Positions 9,902 to 19,552 of a DNA stretch of 64,000 nt are shown piece after piece. Within the stretch, counting starts at the first letter, position 1. Each line of letters opens with the position of its first letter. The translations under genes and the position numbers were made by a program. The notes beneath the pieces were generated by a model. It saw nothing but the letters and a program-made list of their open reading frames with translations. It searched no databases and was not told the origin of the DNA. This DNA is from Marasmitruncus massiliensis (GTDB lineage: Bacteria > Bacillota > Clostridia > Oscillospirales > Ruminococcaceae): the NCBI RefSeq assembly GCF_900186535.1, contig NZ_FYDE01000004.1, positions 558,001 through 622,000 on the forward strand. Direction: 5' to 3'.

Positions 9902-10876
9902 TCAAAGCAGTATGGAAACTTCTCCTGAATGAAGCGTTTCCATACTGTTGTCCGGATAACGGACAAGCAGTCCACCGTCATGATCGACTTCGCAGGCGAC
10001 CGCTGATTGTTTTTTACCGGACCGGTAAAGCGTAATTTCCCTGCCCAATATCAGAGAGCGCTGGCGGTATTCTTCCAGAAATGTTCTGTTTTCCATCGAA
10101 TTGCATAGTGCGTAAACGTGGTTCAGAATGGCCCCGGCGAGCCGGCTGCGCGTAATGCCGTCCGGCTTCTCCGCAAACAGAAAACCGGCCTGCTCCCGAA
10201 GTTCCGGCGGGAAACCTCTTTCCGGCCGGCTGAAATTCAAACCGATTCCCAAAATCACGCATTCGACGGAGCCGCTTTCAAACCCTGTGAGCGCTTCGGT
10301 CAGGATGCCGCAGATCTTGCGCCCATTCAGATAAATGTCGTTTACCCATTTGATTTGTGTTTCGGCGCCCGCAATTTCTTTTACCGCGCGGCAGACCGCG
10401 ACCGCTGCCGCCGTGGTGATGAGTACCGCTTCGGAGGCTTTCAGATCGGGCCGCAAAATAACGCTCAGATAGATTCCAGCGCCGGCGGGGGAAAAAAAGG
10501 AACGCCCAAGGCGCCCGCGCCCCAGCGTCTGCTCTTCGGCTAAAATGACGGTGCCTTCCTCGGCGCCGGCAAGAGCCAGTTGTTTGGCGGTGAGATTGGT
10601 GGATTCCAGCGAAGAAAAAGTCTGAATCTTTAACTTCTGGCAATGCTCACCTAAAAACGGGGCGATGCTTTCCGCCGACAGCAGATCGGTATTTGCGGCG
10701 ATTCGATATCCTTTATGGGTGACCGCTTCAATTTCATATCCGGATTTTTTCAGCGATTCCACCGCTTTCCAGACTGCGGCACGGGAAACACCCAATTCTT
10801 TTGCCAGAAGCTCTCCGGAACAAAAGCCATTCCTGTGCTGTTCCAGATAAGCCAGAATATCATTTTTGACAGCCAT
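9902..10876 (-). CDS. birA: Bifunctional biotin-protein ligase / biotin operon repressor BirA
   Basis: BirA loads biotin onto carboxylase carrier proteins and, in the form with an HTH domain, represses biotin genes. The 324-residue protein has an N-terminal winged helix (residues 1-65, with ELGVSRAAVWKAVESLKKSGY) and the ligase core with the biotin/ATP loop GRGRLGRSFFSPAG near residue 125 and the KWVNDIYLNGRKICG motif, then a small SH3-like C-terminal domain. A promoter is seen just upstream. No bio genes occur in the window, so its regulatory targets are elsewhere. Confidence 0.94.
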   Translation of the reverse strand: MAVKNDILAYLEQHRNGFCSGELLAKELGVSRAAVWKAVESLKKSGYEIEAVTHKGYRIAANTDLLSAESIAPFLGEHCQKLKIQTFSSLESTNLTAKQLALAGAEEGTVILAEEQTLGRGRLGRSFFSPAGAGIYLSVILRPDLKASEAVLITTAAAVAVCRAVKEIAGAETQIKWVNDIYLNGRKICGILTEALTGFESGSVECVILGIGLNFSRPERGFPPELREQAGFLFAEKPDGITRSRLAGAILNHVYALCNSMENRTFLEEYRQRSLILGREITLYRSGKKQSAVACEVDHDGGLLVRYPDNSMETLHSGEVSILL

Positions 10877-10904
10877 GGCACACCCCCATTGTTTATTACA
10901 CTTT

Positions 10905-10933
10905 ATTATAGTCTGTTAAGTATTTTGCGTCAA
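10905..10933 (-). promoter_or_regulatory. Promoter of birA
   Basis: On the minus strand TTGACG (10933-10928) and TATAAT (10910-10905) are separated by 17 bases, about 30 bases before the birA start. I see no clear BirA-type operator palindrome. Confidence 0.6.
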
Positions 10934-11061
10934 CTCGGGCAGATACAGTGAAAATAAAATTCGGAAAATACGTTCTTTCGGTGTTTTCGTGTGCTGTATT
11001 CATGTGCTATAATAGAAAACAACATCGAAAAATCTTAGGCTTCGGAAGGGGGCAAAAGCAG

Positions 11062-11778
11062 ATGAAAAAACCAATAATTGGGGTTACACCGCTTTTTGAT
11101 GAGGAACGGGACAGCATCTGGATGCTGCCGGGGTATTTGAACGGCATCGCAGGCGCGGGCGGGATTCCCGTTATTTTGCCGATGGCCAAAAGCAGGGAGG
11201 ACATTCTGCGTCTTGCCGTTGAACTGGACGGTTTCCTGTTTACAGGCGGGCAGGACGTTGCCCCTTCCGTTTATGGGGAGGAACCGCTTGCTTTCTGCGG
11301 AACACCCTGCCCGGACAAGGACAGGCTGGAACTGCTTTTGCTGCGGGAGGTGATCGGATTGGATAAACCCGCGCTTGGGATTTGCCGGGGCCTTCAGTTT
11401 TTCAATGCGGCACTTGGCGGGACGCTCTATCAGGATTTGCCGCAGCAGTTGAAGCTGAAAAGCCCGCTGAACCATCACCAGAGCCCGCCTTACGATCAGC
11501 CGGCACACGCTGTGTCCATCCTGCCTGACACGCCGCTGCGCGCGGCTACCGGGTGTGAAAAGATACAGGTCAACAGCTACCATCATCAAGCGGTCAAGTC
11601 GCTGGCGGCGGCGCTCAAACCGGCTGCTGTCGCTCCGGACGGCCTGATTGAAGCGGCATTCCATCCCGGAAAGCGCTTTCTGATAGGCGTCCAGTGGCAT
11701 CCTGAATATATGTATCGAACCGATAAGCCTTCTGCCGATCTGTTTGCAGAATTTGTGTACTGCTGCAGGCAGGGCTGA
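11062..11778 (+). CDS. Gamma-glutamyl-gamma-aminobutyrate hydrolase family protein (class C26 peptidase)
   Basis: The 238-residue protein is a class I glutamine-amidotransferase-like hydrolase. It starts KKPIIGVTPLFDEERDS, shows FTGGQDVAPSVYGE, the nucleophile elbow GICRGLQFFN (Cys near residue 111), NSYHHQAVK, and the His/Glu pair in GVQWHPEY. The family includes PuuD, which cleaves gamma-glutamyl-GABA in putrescine breakdown, but many members have unknown substrates and no other putrescine gene is nearby. I chose ATG 11062 with the upstream GGAAGGGGG; an earlier in-frame ATG at 10948 would add a stretch unlike the family. TATAAT at 11008-11013 may be its -10 box. Confidence 0.85.
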   Translation: MKKPIIGVTPLFDEERDSIWMLPGYLNGIAGAGGIPVILPMAKSREDILRLAVELDGFLFTGGQDVAPSVYGEEPLAFCGTPCPDKDRLELLLLREVIGLDKPALGICRGLQFFNAALGGTLYQDLPQQLKLKSPLNHHQSPPYDQPAHAVSILPDTPLRAATGCEKIQVNSYHHQAVKSLAAALKPAAVAPDGLIEAAFHPGKRFLIGVQWHPEYMYRTDKPSADLFAEFVYCCRQG

Positions 11779-11809
11779 CTCGCTAATTTTTCAATCAAAA
11801 GAGGACAAT

Positions 11810-12889
11810 ATGAACTTATCCGATATCATTGAGCCGTTGCTGAACTGGTACGAGGCTGAAAAACGTGATCTGCCGTGGCGCGTCAGCAAAGATCCTTACC
11901 GCATCTGGATCTCCGAGATTATGCTCCAGCAAACCCGTGTGGAGGCGGTCAAGGGATACTTCGCCCGGTTTTTGACCGCTTTGCCGGATGTGTCCGCGCT
12001 TGCCGGGGTACCCGAGCAGCAGCTTCTCAAACTTTGGGAAGGGCTCGGATACTATAACCGCGCGCGCAATCTGCAAAAAGCCGCACAGCAGGTAATGGAG
12101 CGCTTTCAGGGAGTCTTGCCGGAAAACTATGAAGATCTGCTGACGCTGCCCGGAATCGGCAGCTACACCGCAGGCGCAGTTGCTTCCATTGCTTTTGGAA
12201 AGCCGGTACCCGCTGTTGACGGAAATGTACTGCGCGTTCTTTCCCGCCTGACTGCGAATTACGATGATATTGCGGACCCCAAAACCAAACGCGCCGCGGA
12301 GGACACACTGCGCGCGGTCATGCCGGCGGGGCGCTGCGGGGAGTTTAATCAGAGCCTGATGGAACTTGGCGCCGTGATTTGCGTGCCCAACGGGCCGCCC
12401 GATTGTGGACGCTGCCCTCTGGCGGGCCTGTGCGAAGCGAAGAAACGGGGAACTGCTCTGGAACTGCCCGTAAAATCCGCGAAAAAGCCGCGGCGTATCG
12501 AGCAGCATACAATCCTGCTGCTGGTGCGCGACGACCTTCTCGCGATCCGCAGGCGCAAGGGGAAAGGGCTGCTGGCAGGCCTGTGGGAACTGCCTTCCGC
12601 GCCGGGGATGCTTACCCGCGAACAGGCCGTATCGCAGGCCCGCACGTTCGGCTTGGAGCCATTGCGTGCCGAGGAGCTGTGCGGTGCGAAGCATATTTTT
12701 ACACATGTCGAATGGCAGATGACCGGATGGCGCGTCACGGTTGCAGAGAGCAGCCCGATGCAGTCGGGACTGATTTGGGCAAAACCGGAACAGCTCCGGG
12801 AGGAATATCCGCTGCCGGCTGCATTTCGAGCCTATCTGGCACCTTTTTTGGAAGAAAACCCAGAATCTTCTCAAACTTCAAAAATATAG
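11810..12889 (+). CDS. mutY: A/G-specific adenine glycosylase MutY
   Basis: MutY removes adenine mispaired with 8-oxoguanine. The 359-residue product has RDLPWR, the catalytic MLQQTRVEAV helix, the helix-hairpin-helix LPGIGSYTAGAVASIA near residue 110, AVDGNVLRVL with the catalytic Asp, the 4Fe-4S ligand set (Cys-x6-Cys-x2-Cys-x5-Cys type, CVPNGPPDCGRCPLAGLC) and a C-terminal NUDIX-like domain that recognises 8-oxoG (KHIFTHVEWQ). The start is ATG 11810 with AGAGG upstream; a longer frame from 11744 overlaps the previous gene and is not needed. Confidence 0.94.
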   Translation: MNLSDIIEPLLNWYEAEKRDLPWRVSKDPYRIWISEIMLQQTRVEAVKGYFARFLTALPDVSALAGVPEQQLLKLWEGLGYYNRARNLQKAAQQVMERFQGVLPENYEDLLTLPGIGSYTAGAVASIAFGKPVPAVDGNVLRVLSRLTANYDDIADPKTKRAAEDTLRAVMPAGRCGEFNQSLMELGAVICVPNGPPDCGRCPLAGLCEAKKRGTALELPVKSAKKPRRIEQHTILLLVRDDLLAIRRRKGKGLLAGLWELPSAPGMLTREQAVSQARTFGLEPLRAEELCGAKHIFTHVEWQMTGWRVTVAESSPMQSGLIWAKPEQLREEYPLPAAFRAYLAPFLEENPESSQTSKI

Positions 12890-12987
12890 ATTCCTTATTT
12901 TCCGATTGAATCTGATTTCTTTTTTATCCGCAATCTGCTATAATAAATTATTCTACAAAATGAAAGATGAGTAAAGGAGAGTTGCAT

Positions 12988-14364
12988 ATGCCGTTCAATC
13001 CGTTTTCCGAAGTAACCCAGGAAATTCTGGAGCTTACGGAGCTCTGCAGAAGAAGCAGTGCGATTGACCCAGCACTTTATGAAAAGTACGACGTCAAACG
13101 CGGACTGCGCGACATCAACGGAAAAGGCGTTCTCACCGGCCTGACCGAAATTTCTGAGATTCAGTCTACCCAGCGGGATGAAAACGGAGCGGAGGTTCCC
13201 TGTGAGGGCCGCCTGTTTTATCATGGAGTAGATGTCAAGAACCTGGTGAGCGGATTTATCCGTGAAAACCGGTTTGGCTTTGAGGAAACAACCTACTTAC
13301 TGCTGTTTGGAAAGCTTCCCACGCAGGAGCAGCTTGACCAGTTTACCGCTCTGCTTACGCGGTACCGTTCGCTGCCCACCAGCTTTGTGCGCGATATCAT
13401 TATGAAAGCCCCCAGCCGCGACATGATGAATACACTGGCCCGCAGCGTCCTGACGCTCTATTCCTACGACGACCGCGCCGACGACATCTCCCTCCCCAAT
13501 GTTCTCCGCCAGTGCCTGCAGCTGGTTGCGCTGTTCCCCATGCTGTCCGTCTACGGCTACCAGGCATATAACCATTACCATGAGGGAAAGAGCCTGTTCA
13601 TTCATGCGCCGCAGCCCCATCTTTCCACGGCGGAAAACATTCTGCACATTCTGCGCCCCGACAGCAAGTATACCAAGCTGGAGGCGCGTGTACTGGATGT
13701 GGCGCTTGTTCTGCACGCAGAACACGGCGGCGGCAACAACTCCACCTTTACCACGCATGTGGTAAGCTCTTCGGGCACGGACACCTATTCGGCGGTGGCG
13801 GCTGCGATCGGTTCGCTGAAGGGGCCGCGCCATGGCGGAGCAAACATCAAAGTTGTGCAGATGTTTGAAGACCTGAAGAAGACGGTCTCCGACTGGTCGG
13901 ATGAAGAAGCGGTCGCATGTTACTTAAAGAAGCTCCTCCGCAAGGAAGCGTTTGACAAGGCGGGGCTGATCTATGGAATGGGCCATGCGGTTTACTCGCT
14001 GTCCGACCCGCGTGCCGATGTGTTCAAATACTACGTCAAGAGCCTGTCCGAGGAAAAAGGGCGGGATAAGGAATTCGGCCTGTATTCGCTTGTTGAGCGG
14101 CTGGCGCCCCAGATCATCGGGGAGGAGCGCCGCATCTATAAAGGCGTTTCCGCCAATGTCGATTTCTTCAGCGGCTTTGTCTACAGCATGCTCGATCTGC
14201 CGACCGAGTTGTTTACCCCGATTTTTGCGATCTCCCGTATCGCAGGCTGGAGCGCGCATCGGATTGAAGAGCTTTGCAATTCCGGGAAGATTATCCGTCC
14301 CGCTTATCTCAGTATTTCTCCGCACTATGATTATGTGCCGATCGATCAGCGGACGGAAGGATAA
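12988..14364 (+). CDS. Citrate synthase (citrate/2-methylcitrate synthase)
   Basis: Condenses oxaloacetate with acetyl-CoA. The 458-residue product is longer than the usual 370-430, with an N-terminal extension before the KGVLTGLTEISEI segment. The active-site regions are present: LHAEHGGGNNSTF, GPRHGGANIKV, and GMGHAVYSLSDPRA with the His and Asp expected. The ATG at 12988 has AAAGGAGAG at good spacing; an upstream ATG at 12967 lacks one. TATAAT at 12939-12944 may be a -10 box. It stands alone, without aconitase or isocitrate dehydrogenase in the window, so a biosynthetic role for glutamate is likely but not shown. Confidence 0.9.
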   Translation: MPFNPFSEVTQEILELTELCRRSSAIDPALYEKYDVKRGLRDINGKGVLTGLTEISEIQSTQRDENGAEVPCEGRLFYHGVDVKNLVSGFIRENRFGFEETTYLLLFGKLPTQEQLDQFTALLTRYRSLPTSFVRDIIMKAPSRDMMNTLARSVLTLYSYDDRADDISLPNVLRQCLQLVALFPMLSVYGYQAYNHYHEGKSLFIHAPQPHLSTAENILHILRPDSKYTKLEARVLDVALVLHAEHGGGNNSTFTTHVVSSSGTDTYSAVAAAIGSLKGPRHGGANIKVVQMFEDLKKTVSDWSDEEAVACYLKKLLRKEAFDKAGLIYGMGHAVYSLSDPRADVFKYYVKSLSEEKGRDKEFGLYSLVERLAPQIIGEERRIYKGVSANVDFFSGFVYSMLDLPTELFTPIFAISRIAGWSAHRIEELCNSGKIIRPAYLSISPHYDYVPIDQRTEG

Positions 14365-14381
14365 TAAAGGGCCCTCCGGCG

Positions 14382-14420
14382 AAAAAGAGCGTTCCCGTTT
14401 TTCGGGAACGCTCTTTTTCT
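14382..14420. terminator. Bidirectional terminator after citrate synthase
   Basis: Perfect 16-bp inverted repeat (14382-14397 with 14403-14418) with 5-base loop, A-tract left and T-tract right; serves the citrate synthase gene (+) and the exported-protein gene (-). Confidence 0.92.
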
Positions 14421-14424
14421 AAGA

Positions 14425-17373
14425 TTATTGACCGGTGATTCCGGAAATCAGCCCTTTGCACCAGTCCAGAAAGCCGCTTTTTTCTTCTGTAACAGGTGCG
14501 GTTTCCTTTTCAACCTCGGGGGCCTTGATTTCATCGGTCTTCATGATGAATTTCAGCTCGGTGCCCAGTTCGGCGGGCGCGTCAGTAAAGATCCGGTATT
14601 GATCGGACAGCGCCACAAGTGCCTCCTTGCGATCGAACAGCTCATCGGCATCATCCATTTTGTTCAGCGAACTGCCGACAGTGTCTTTTGCCTGTAATCT
14701 GTCCAGCGTTTCGATCATGCTCCGGCCGATGTCAACGTTTTTCGGCAGCAGTGCCCATCTCAGAGAATCGCTGATATCGCGATGATTTTCCAGGTCGTCT
14801 TTCATTTTCAGAAGGGTGGTGGTGGTTTTGGGAGACTGATGCAGACTGACATTGATGTCGCCCTTTTTCAGGTCGCGGTTGAGCGCTTTCACGATTGGGC
14901 GCAAATCCTGCATGTCCTTGCGGAGATCGTCAATATATTCAATATCGTCCAGCAAATCTTCTTCCTTCAGCTGGTTCATCAGCAGGATGAGAGAGGTGAA
15001 GTTCTCCTGATTATAGGCCAAATCCTCTGTGAGTTGTTCCATCGCAGCCTGAATCATCTGCGCCTTTTTTGCGGGGTCTGTCTCATTTTTCACCAGCGGC
15101 GCAAAGCAGGCTTCCGCAAGCGGCTGCAGGCTTTCCACTTTGGTGAGCAGGCTGTCGGCAAATGCCATGGCGGCGGGCAGGTCATCGTCCGAAGTAATAC
15201 CGTTTTCCGCCATTGCCAGCTTCAAAGCGTTCGTATGGCTGCGCAGGGCAATCAGCGATTGAAAAGACGCGTTGTCTTTCAGCATTTCGCAGACGGCATC
15301 AAGCTTTTCAGGGTCGCTGAAGATGCTTCCCAGCGCGCTGACAATTTTTGCGCGGGGGGTGCTGCTGCTGTCGGCTTCAAGCTCGTGGGTTACAGGAGAT
15401 AAGTCGACGGTGTCTGTTTCTTCAGCATTAGTTTCTTCTTCTGCTTGTTCGCCGCCTTCCGGGAGGGATTCATCTGCCTGAGAAGAGGCGTCCTGCCCGT
15501 CACTTTCCACATAGGCGGCGAGTACAGAGGTATGCGTATCTTCGCCGTCGGTTTCTTCGGACGGCTCAGGGGTCTTTTCCGGCTGCTCCGATTCCTGAGA
15601 TTGGGCTTCGGATTCTTCGTCCGAAGAGCTGTTTTCGGGTTCGCTGGAAACGTCGGAACTTTCTTCAGAATCGGGAACGGAAGCATCGGAGGAGGATGAG
15701 TCCGCTTCCTCGGGCACCGAAGAGGAAGCATCGGGAACGGCACTTGGAGATATCTGCTGATGATCTGCGAAGATGTCCAACCCGGTGGAAGTGATGCCCG
15801 CATCGGCAATATAGCCTGCGGCCATATCTTTGTCAATCTCCTCGGAAAGAGAAGGCAGCAGCGCTTTGAGCAGGACTTTCAGGGATGCGTCCTCAATTTT
15901 TCCTGTTCCCGGTATCTGTGCGGCAATGCCTGCATACAGAAGCTGCCCGAAAGCGGCGTCGTCGAGCGTCTGTACATCTCCCAGAAGGGCGAACATCGGC
16001 TCTCGGCAGGCAGCCAGCTTTTTCAGGGTTGCAATATTTTTCTGCGCGTCTGCGGTGCCGAAAACAGAGGTGAGCTCGCTGCATCTGCTCATCAGTGTCC
16101 GCAGTGCTTTCATGTCCATCTGATCGAAGTCATCCGCGAGAGCCTGCAATTTTGCGGGGCTAAGCTCGTCAACGCGGTCAAGAAGATCAAATACAACATC
16201 GTCGTCCAGCAGGGTGTCGAGGGTGCTGTCCTTTAAATCGTATTTGATGCGGTCGTAGAGCTTGATGTTTTCGTCTGTAACGTACTTTGGCAGGATATCC
16301 AGCATATCTTTGTTTAAATCATAAAATGCGAAAATGTCGTCCACCAGAAGCTGAGCGGCTTCTGTGCGATCGGGGTCGGTAATCAGGGAGCGCAGATCCC
16401 TGTCGGGATCGGCGCGGTCCAGATCGTCCTGCATATCCTGCAGATCGTACAGGTCCCGCCGCATATCGTCAATATCGTCGCTTTTCTTGATTTCGTCCAG
16501 ATTCGGAAGCTCTGAGGTGACGGCAATTCCGACAGGACCCATTTCAAATTCCTTTGCGTCGGCCGTAACGGTAAATTCCTCCGGAAAATCGAGATCATTG
16601 ATTTCTTTCAGGCTGTATTTCCCGAGCCCGAGGCTTTCCGACAGTCCCGGCATGCAGACGATGGAAACCGCCTGATTGTTGCCGTCCGCAACAACAGAGC
16701 CGTCGCTGACCTGCAAATTGGAAAAGTGATCGTCGGAGAAGCTCATTCCCGCAATCACCATGAGCGGCGTATGCATAACCGTTTGCCTGCCTGCCACCGT
16801 CACTTCATTGGCGGTGGCATTTTTAAAGCACAGTTTCATCTCCATCTTACCGGATTTCCCCGCCATTTCCTCGGGTGACAGCTCCCTGCCGTCCATGGAG
16901 TAAGTAATGGATATTTCCAGCGGCAGCGGTTTGCTGGTGGTACCGCGGTAATAGAGGTCAGTCCCATCCAGTTTCCACCTGAGGGAATCTCCCTCTTTCT
17001 GCGGTGTTTCAGTTCCTTTCACGTTGGTCAGCCCATCAATATCTGTTCTGTCGGGAAGTTCCGCGCCGGGAGTGTCGCTGTGCAGCCAGTCGGTAACGAT
17101 GGATTCGCGCACGCTGCCGTCCGCGTTCAGGTTCACATAAACAGTTTCGCTCTTTTTCCCAAGATAAGCGGGTTCCTGCTGCTCCTGCCCGGGCTGTGGT
17201 TCCGGGGCCTCCGGCGCATCGGTGCTTTCCTGCGGCAGAGAGTCGGAAGGAGCGCTGTACGCGGAAATCGGAGGCAGGGAATCGGCGGTTGCGGCGGCGG
17301 CCGATACGGTGGTCGCCAGCACAAGCGCCATTGACCCGCACATGACCCTTAGGGTGTTTTTTTGCAGTTTCAT
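14425..17373 (-). CDS. Large exported protein partner of the MMPL transporter (YhgE/Pip-like C-terminus)
   Basis: The 982-residue protein begins with a clear Sec signal peptide (MKLQKNTLRVMCGSMALVLA, cut expected after an Ala near residue 30) and has no later membrane segment. The first half is an extracytoplasmic region with a beta-rich part; the centre (about residues 540-670) is a low-complexity Ser/Glu/Asp/Pro tract; helical Leu/Asp-rich segments flank it. The end (LSDQYRIFTDAPAELGTE followed by FIMKTDEI) resembles the C-terminal region of YhgE/Pip-type proteins that accompany RND-like exporters, from memory. It is 19 bp after the MMPL gene on the same strand, with GGAGG before the ATG. 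The role is likely as a periplasm-side accessory of that transporter; function unproven. Confidence 0.7.
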   Translation of the reverse strand: MKLQKNTLRVMCGSMALVLATTVSAAAATADSLPPISAYSAPSDSLPQESTDAPEAPEPQPGQEQQEPAYLGKKSETVYVNLNADGSVRESIVTDWLHSDTPGAELPDRTDIDGLTNVKGTETPQKEGDSLRWKLDGTDLYYRGTTSKPLPLEISITYSMDGRELSPEEMAGKSGKMEMKLCFKNATANEVTVAGRQTVMHTPLMVIAGMSFSDDHFSNLQVSDGSVVADGNNQAVSIVCMPGLSESLGLGKYSLKEINDLDFPEEFTVTADAKEFEMGPVGIAVTSELPNLDEIKKSDDIDDMRRDLYDLQDMQDDLDRADPDRDLRSLITDPDRTEAAQLLVDDIFAFYDLNKDMLDILPKYVTDENIKLYDRIKYDLKDSTLDTLLDDDVVFDLLDRVDELSPAKLQALADDFDQMDMKALRTLMSRCSELTSVFGTADAQKNIATLKKLAACREPMFALLGDVQTLDDAAFGQLLYAGIAAQIPGTGKIEDASLKVLLKALLPSLSEEIDKDMAAGYIADAGITSTGLDIFADHQQISPSAVPDASSSVPEEADSSSSDASVPDSEESSDVSSEPENSSSDEESEAQSQESEQPEKTPEPSEETDGEDTHTSVLAAYVESDGQDASSQADESLPEGGEQAEEETNAEETDTVDLSPVTHELEADSSSTPRAKIVSALGSIFSDPEKLDAVCEMLKDNASFQSLIALRSHTNALKLAMAENGITSDDDLPAAMAFADSLLTKVESLQPLAEACFAPLVKNETDPAKKAQMIQAAMEQLTEDLAYNQENFTSLILLMNQLKEEDLLDDIEYIDDLRKDMQDLRPIVKALNRDLKKGDINVSLHQSPKTTTTLLKMKDDLENHRDISDSLRWALLPKNVDIGRSMIETLDRLQAKDTVGSSLNKMDDADELFDRKEALVALSDQYRIFTDAPAELGTELKFIMKTDEIKAPEVEKETAPVTEEKSGFLDWCKGLISGITGQ

Positions 17374-17392
17374 CGGTATTCCTCCAGTGTAT

Positions 17393-19495
17393 TCATGCTT
17401 TTTTCTCAGGCGCGGCTGCCTGCTTAAAAATCCAGCCCCGCGAAGTTTTCCTGAACAGCTTTTCACATGCCAGCAAAACCGACGGGAGGATGAACATGCT
17501 GACGAATGCGCTGATGATGGCGCCGCGGGCCAGCATGGAGCAGATGCTTTTGATGATTTCAATGCGGGAAATCAGGCTGACGCCGATATTCGCGCAGAAG
17601 AAAACCAGAGCGCTGGTGACGATGGATTTGTCAGCCACATTGGACGCGATTTTGATTGCGGTGACACGGTCGTACCCATTATTCAGTTCCTCGCGGAAAC
17701 GCGTGGTCAGCAGGATTGCGTAATCGACGGTTGCGCCGAGTTGGATGCATCCGATGACGATCGGCGATACAAAGGGGATCACGGTTCCAGAAAGGGATGG
17801 GATTCCCTGGTTGATGAAAATTGCCAGCTCAATGGCGGAGACAAGCACAACCGGGATTGTAAATGATTGAAAGCAGATGCCAACAATCACCAGAATTGCG
17901 ACAATGGACAGGATATTCGTGACCTGAATATCCACCGTGGTGATTTCGCTCAAATCCTTGGTCATTGCGCCTTCGCCGGTAATCAGGCCGTTCGGATCGT
18001 AGCGCTTTACAATTTCGGTAATTTGATCAATCTGCGCATTTTCTTCCGGCAAGGCGGCTTTATAACGGGAATTGACCATGATCATCTGCAAACCGTCCTT
18101 TTTGCAGAGATCCTTCACGTCATCCGGGATGAATTCGTCCGGTACCAGCGGCCCGACAAATTTGTCATATGCCAGCATGCTTTCGATACCGTCGACCTTT
18201 TCAATCTCCTTCTCCATCGCGCTTAATTGATAGGGAGGCAGAGAATCGTCCACGATGATAAAATGCGTGGTGGCCATTTTGAACTGTTCCTTCATTTTGT
18301 CGGTAGCGACGGTGGAAGGAAGATCAGCCGGAAGGGAACGGTCGATATTGTAGTAAATCTGCGTCCTGCTCTGAATGATCCAGGAGGGAATAAACAGGAC
18401 CAAAAAGATGAAGACGAAGGATTTTTTATGATTGATAATCCATTCGTTCAGTCTGGAAAAATCCGGTGTAAGTGTGCGATGCCGCCATTTGTGAATCGGT
18501 GCGTCAAACTGTAAGACCAGCGCAGGCAGCACAAAAATGACGACCAGGATACCGATGACAATGCCTTTTGCCATCACCAACCCCAAATCGGGGCCGAGTC
18601 CAAGGCGCATGGCACAAAGCGCGAGAAAGCCCGCGACGGTGGTCATGGACGAACCGGACAGTGAAACAAACGCGCTCTCGATAGCGCTCGCCATCGCGTC
18701 GCGCCTGTCCGCAAATTTGGGCTTTTCCTCGTCGTAACGGTCCACAAGAAAAATCGAATAATCCATGGAAACGCCCAGCTGCAAAATAGCGGCGATCGCT
18801 TTCGTGATGTAGGAAACCTGCCCTAAAAACAGGTTGGTCCCGAAGTTATAAGCCACAGCAAAGCCGATCCCCATGATGAATACAAACGGCAGCACATAGG
18901 ATTCCATCGTCAGCATCATAGCTAAAATGGAAAAGATAATAGCCAAAATCGTGTAGGTTGGCATTTCGCTTTCCACGATATCTTTTGTATCCTTCAAAAA
19001 GATGGACACGCCGGCTAAAAAGCACCGTTCGTCGCAAACAGCGCGCACCCGGTCTATTGCCGCCAAAGTTTCATTGGAGGCGCCCGGGCGGTCAAACTGA
19101 ATAATCATCAGGGTTGAATCCTGATACTGCTCGCTGTAAAAGATGTTTTTGATATCATCCGGCAGAATTTCTTTCGGCACACTGATGTCCATCATGCTGG
19201 AAACCCAGAAGGCGTTGCTGACATTTGGAATCTGCTCAATCTCATCCCGCAGCTTTTCCGTATCACGTGCCGGCATGCCCTCCACTACCAGCATGGCGGT
19301 AGCGGCGCTTTGAAAGGTATCCTCCAATATGGTCTGCCCCTTTGTAGAATCCAGTGTGTCGGGCAGATAGGACAAAATATCGTAGTTGACTTTTGTGCGT
19401 ATCGCGCCGTAGATGCTGGGAATCAGCAGCAGCAGGGCAATCGTGACGATTACCGCAGGACTGCGGGTCAATACCCGCGCAATTTTTTTCAACAA
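17393..19495 (-). CDS. MMPL/RND-family transporter
   Basis: The 700-residue membrane protein has the RND architecture: one N-terminal membrane segment, a large extracytoplasmic loop, a group of five to six membrane segments, then the same again (the second copy begins about residue 345). The Gly-Val-Ser-Met-Asp-Tyr-Ser-Ile motif (LGVSMDYSIFLVDRY) and the matching LGATVDYAILLTTRF in the second half are the paired proton-relay segments of the MMPL family. Such proteins export lipids, siderophores or other hydrophobic compounds. The start is TTG with AAGGGGG upstream. A TetR gene is divergent from it and probably represses it. Confidence 0.9.
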   Translation of the reverse strand: MLKKIARVLTRSPAVIVTIALLLLIPSIYGAIRTKVNYDILSYLPDTLDSTKGQTILEDTFQSAATAMLVVEGMPARDTEKLRDEIEQIPNVSNAFWVSSMMDISVPKEILPDDIKNIFYSEQYQDSTLMIIQFDRPGASNETLAAIDRVRAVCDERCFLAGVSIFLKDTKDIVESEMPTYTILAIIFSILAMMLTMESYVLPFVFIMGIGFAVAYNFGTNLFLGQVSYITKAIAAILQLGVSMDYSIFLVDRYDEEKPKFADRRDAMASAIESAFVSLSGSSMTTVAGFLALCAMRLGLGPDLGLVMAKGIVIGILVVIFVLPALVLQFDAPIHKWRHRTLTPDFSRLNEWIINHKKSFVFIFLVLFIPSWIIQSRTQIYYNIDRSLPADLPSTVATDKMKEQFKMATTHFIIVDDSLPPYQLSAMEKEIEKVDGIESMLAYDKFVGPLVPDEFIPDDVKDLCKKDGLQMIMVNSRYKAALPEENAQIDQITEIVKRYDPNGLITGEGAMTKDLSEITTVDIQVTNILSIVAILVIVGICFQSFTIPVVLVSAIELAIFINQGIPSLSGTVIPFVSPIVIGCIQLGATVDYAILLTTRFREELNNGYDRVTAIKIASNVADKSIVTSALVFFCANIGVSLISRIEIIKSICSMLARGAIISAFVSMFILPSVLLACEKLFRKTSRGWIFKQAAAPEKKA

Positions 19496-19552
19496 CTAAA
19501 GTACCCCCTTGCGATGTCCTGAAAGCCGCTCTGCCGCGGCCGAAAAAACCAT

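Noticed and set aside
10905-10935. BirA operator in the birA promoter
   Set aside because: A TTAAC half-site and GTGTAA occur there but spacing and second half do not fit the known palindrome.
10948-11062. N-terminal extension of the C26 hydrolase
   Set aside because: The extra residues include the promoter region and do not match the family; ATG 11062 has a better ribosome site.
15500-15780. Repeat-like region in the large exported protein gene
   Set aside because: It is low-complexity Ser/Glu/Asp/Pro coding sequence rather than a DNA repeat or CRISPR; unit length varies.
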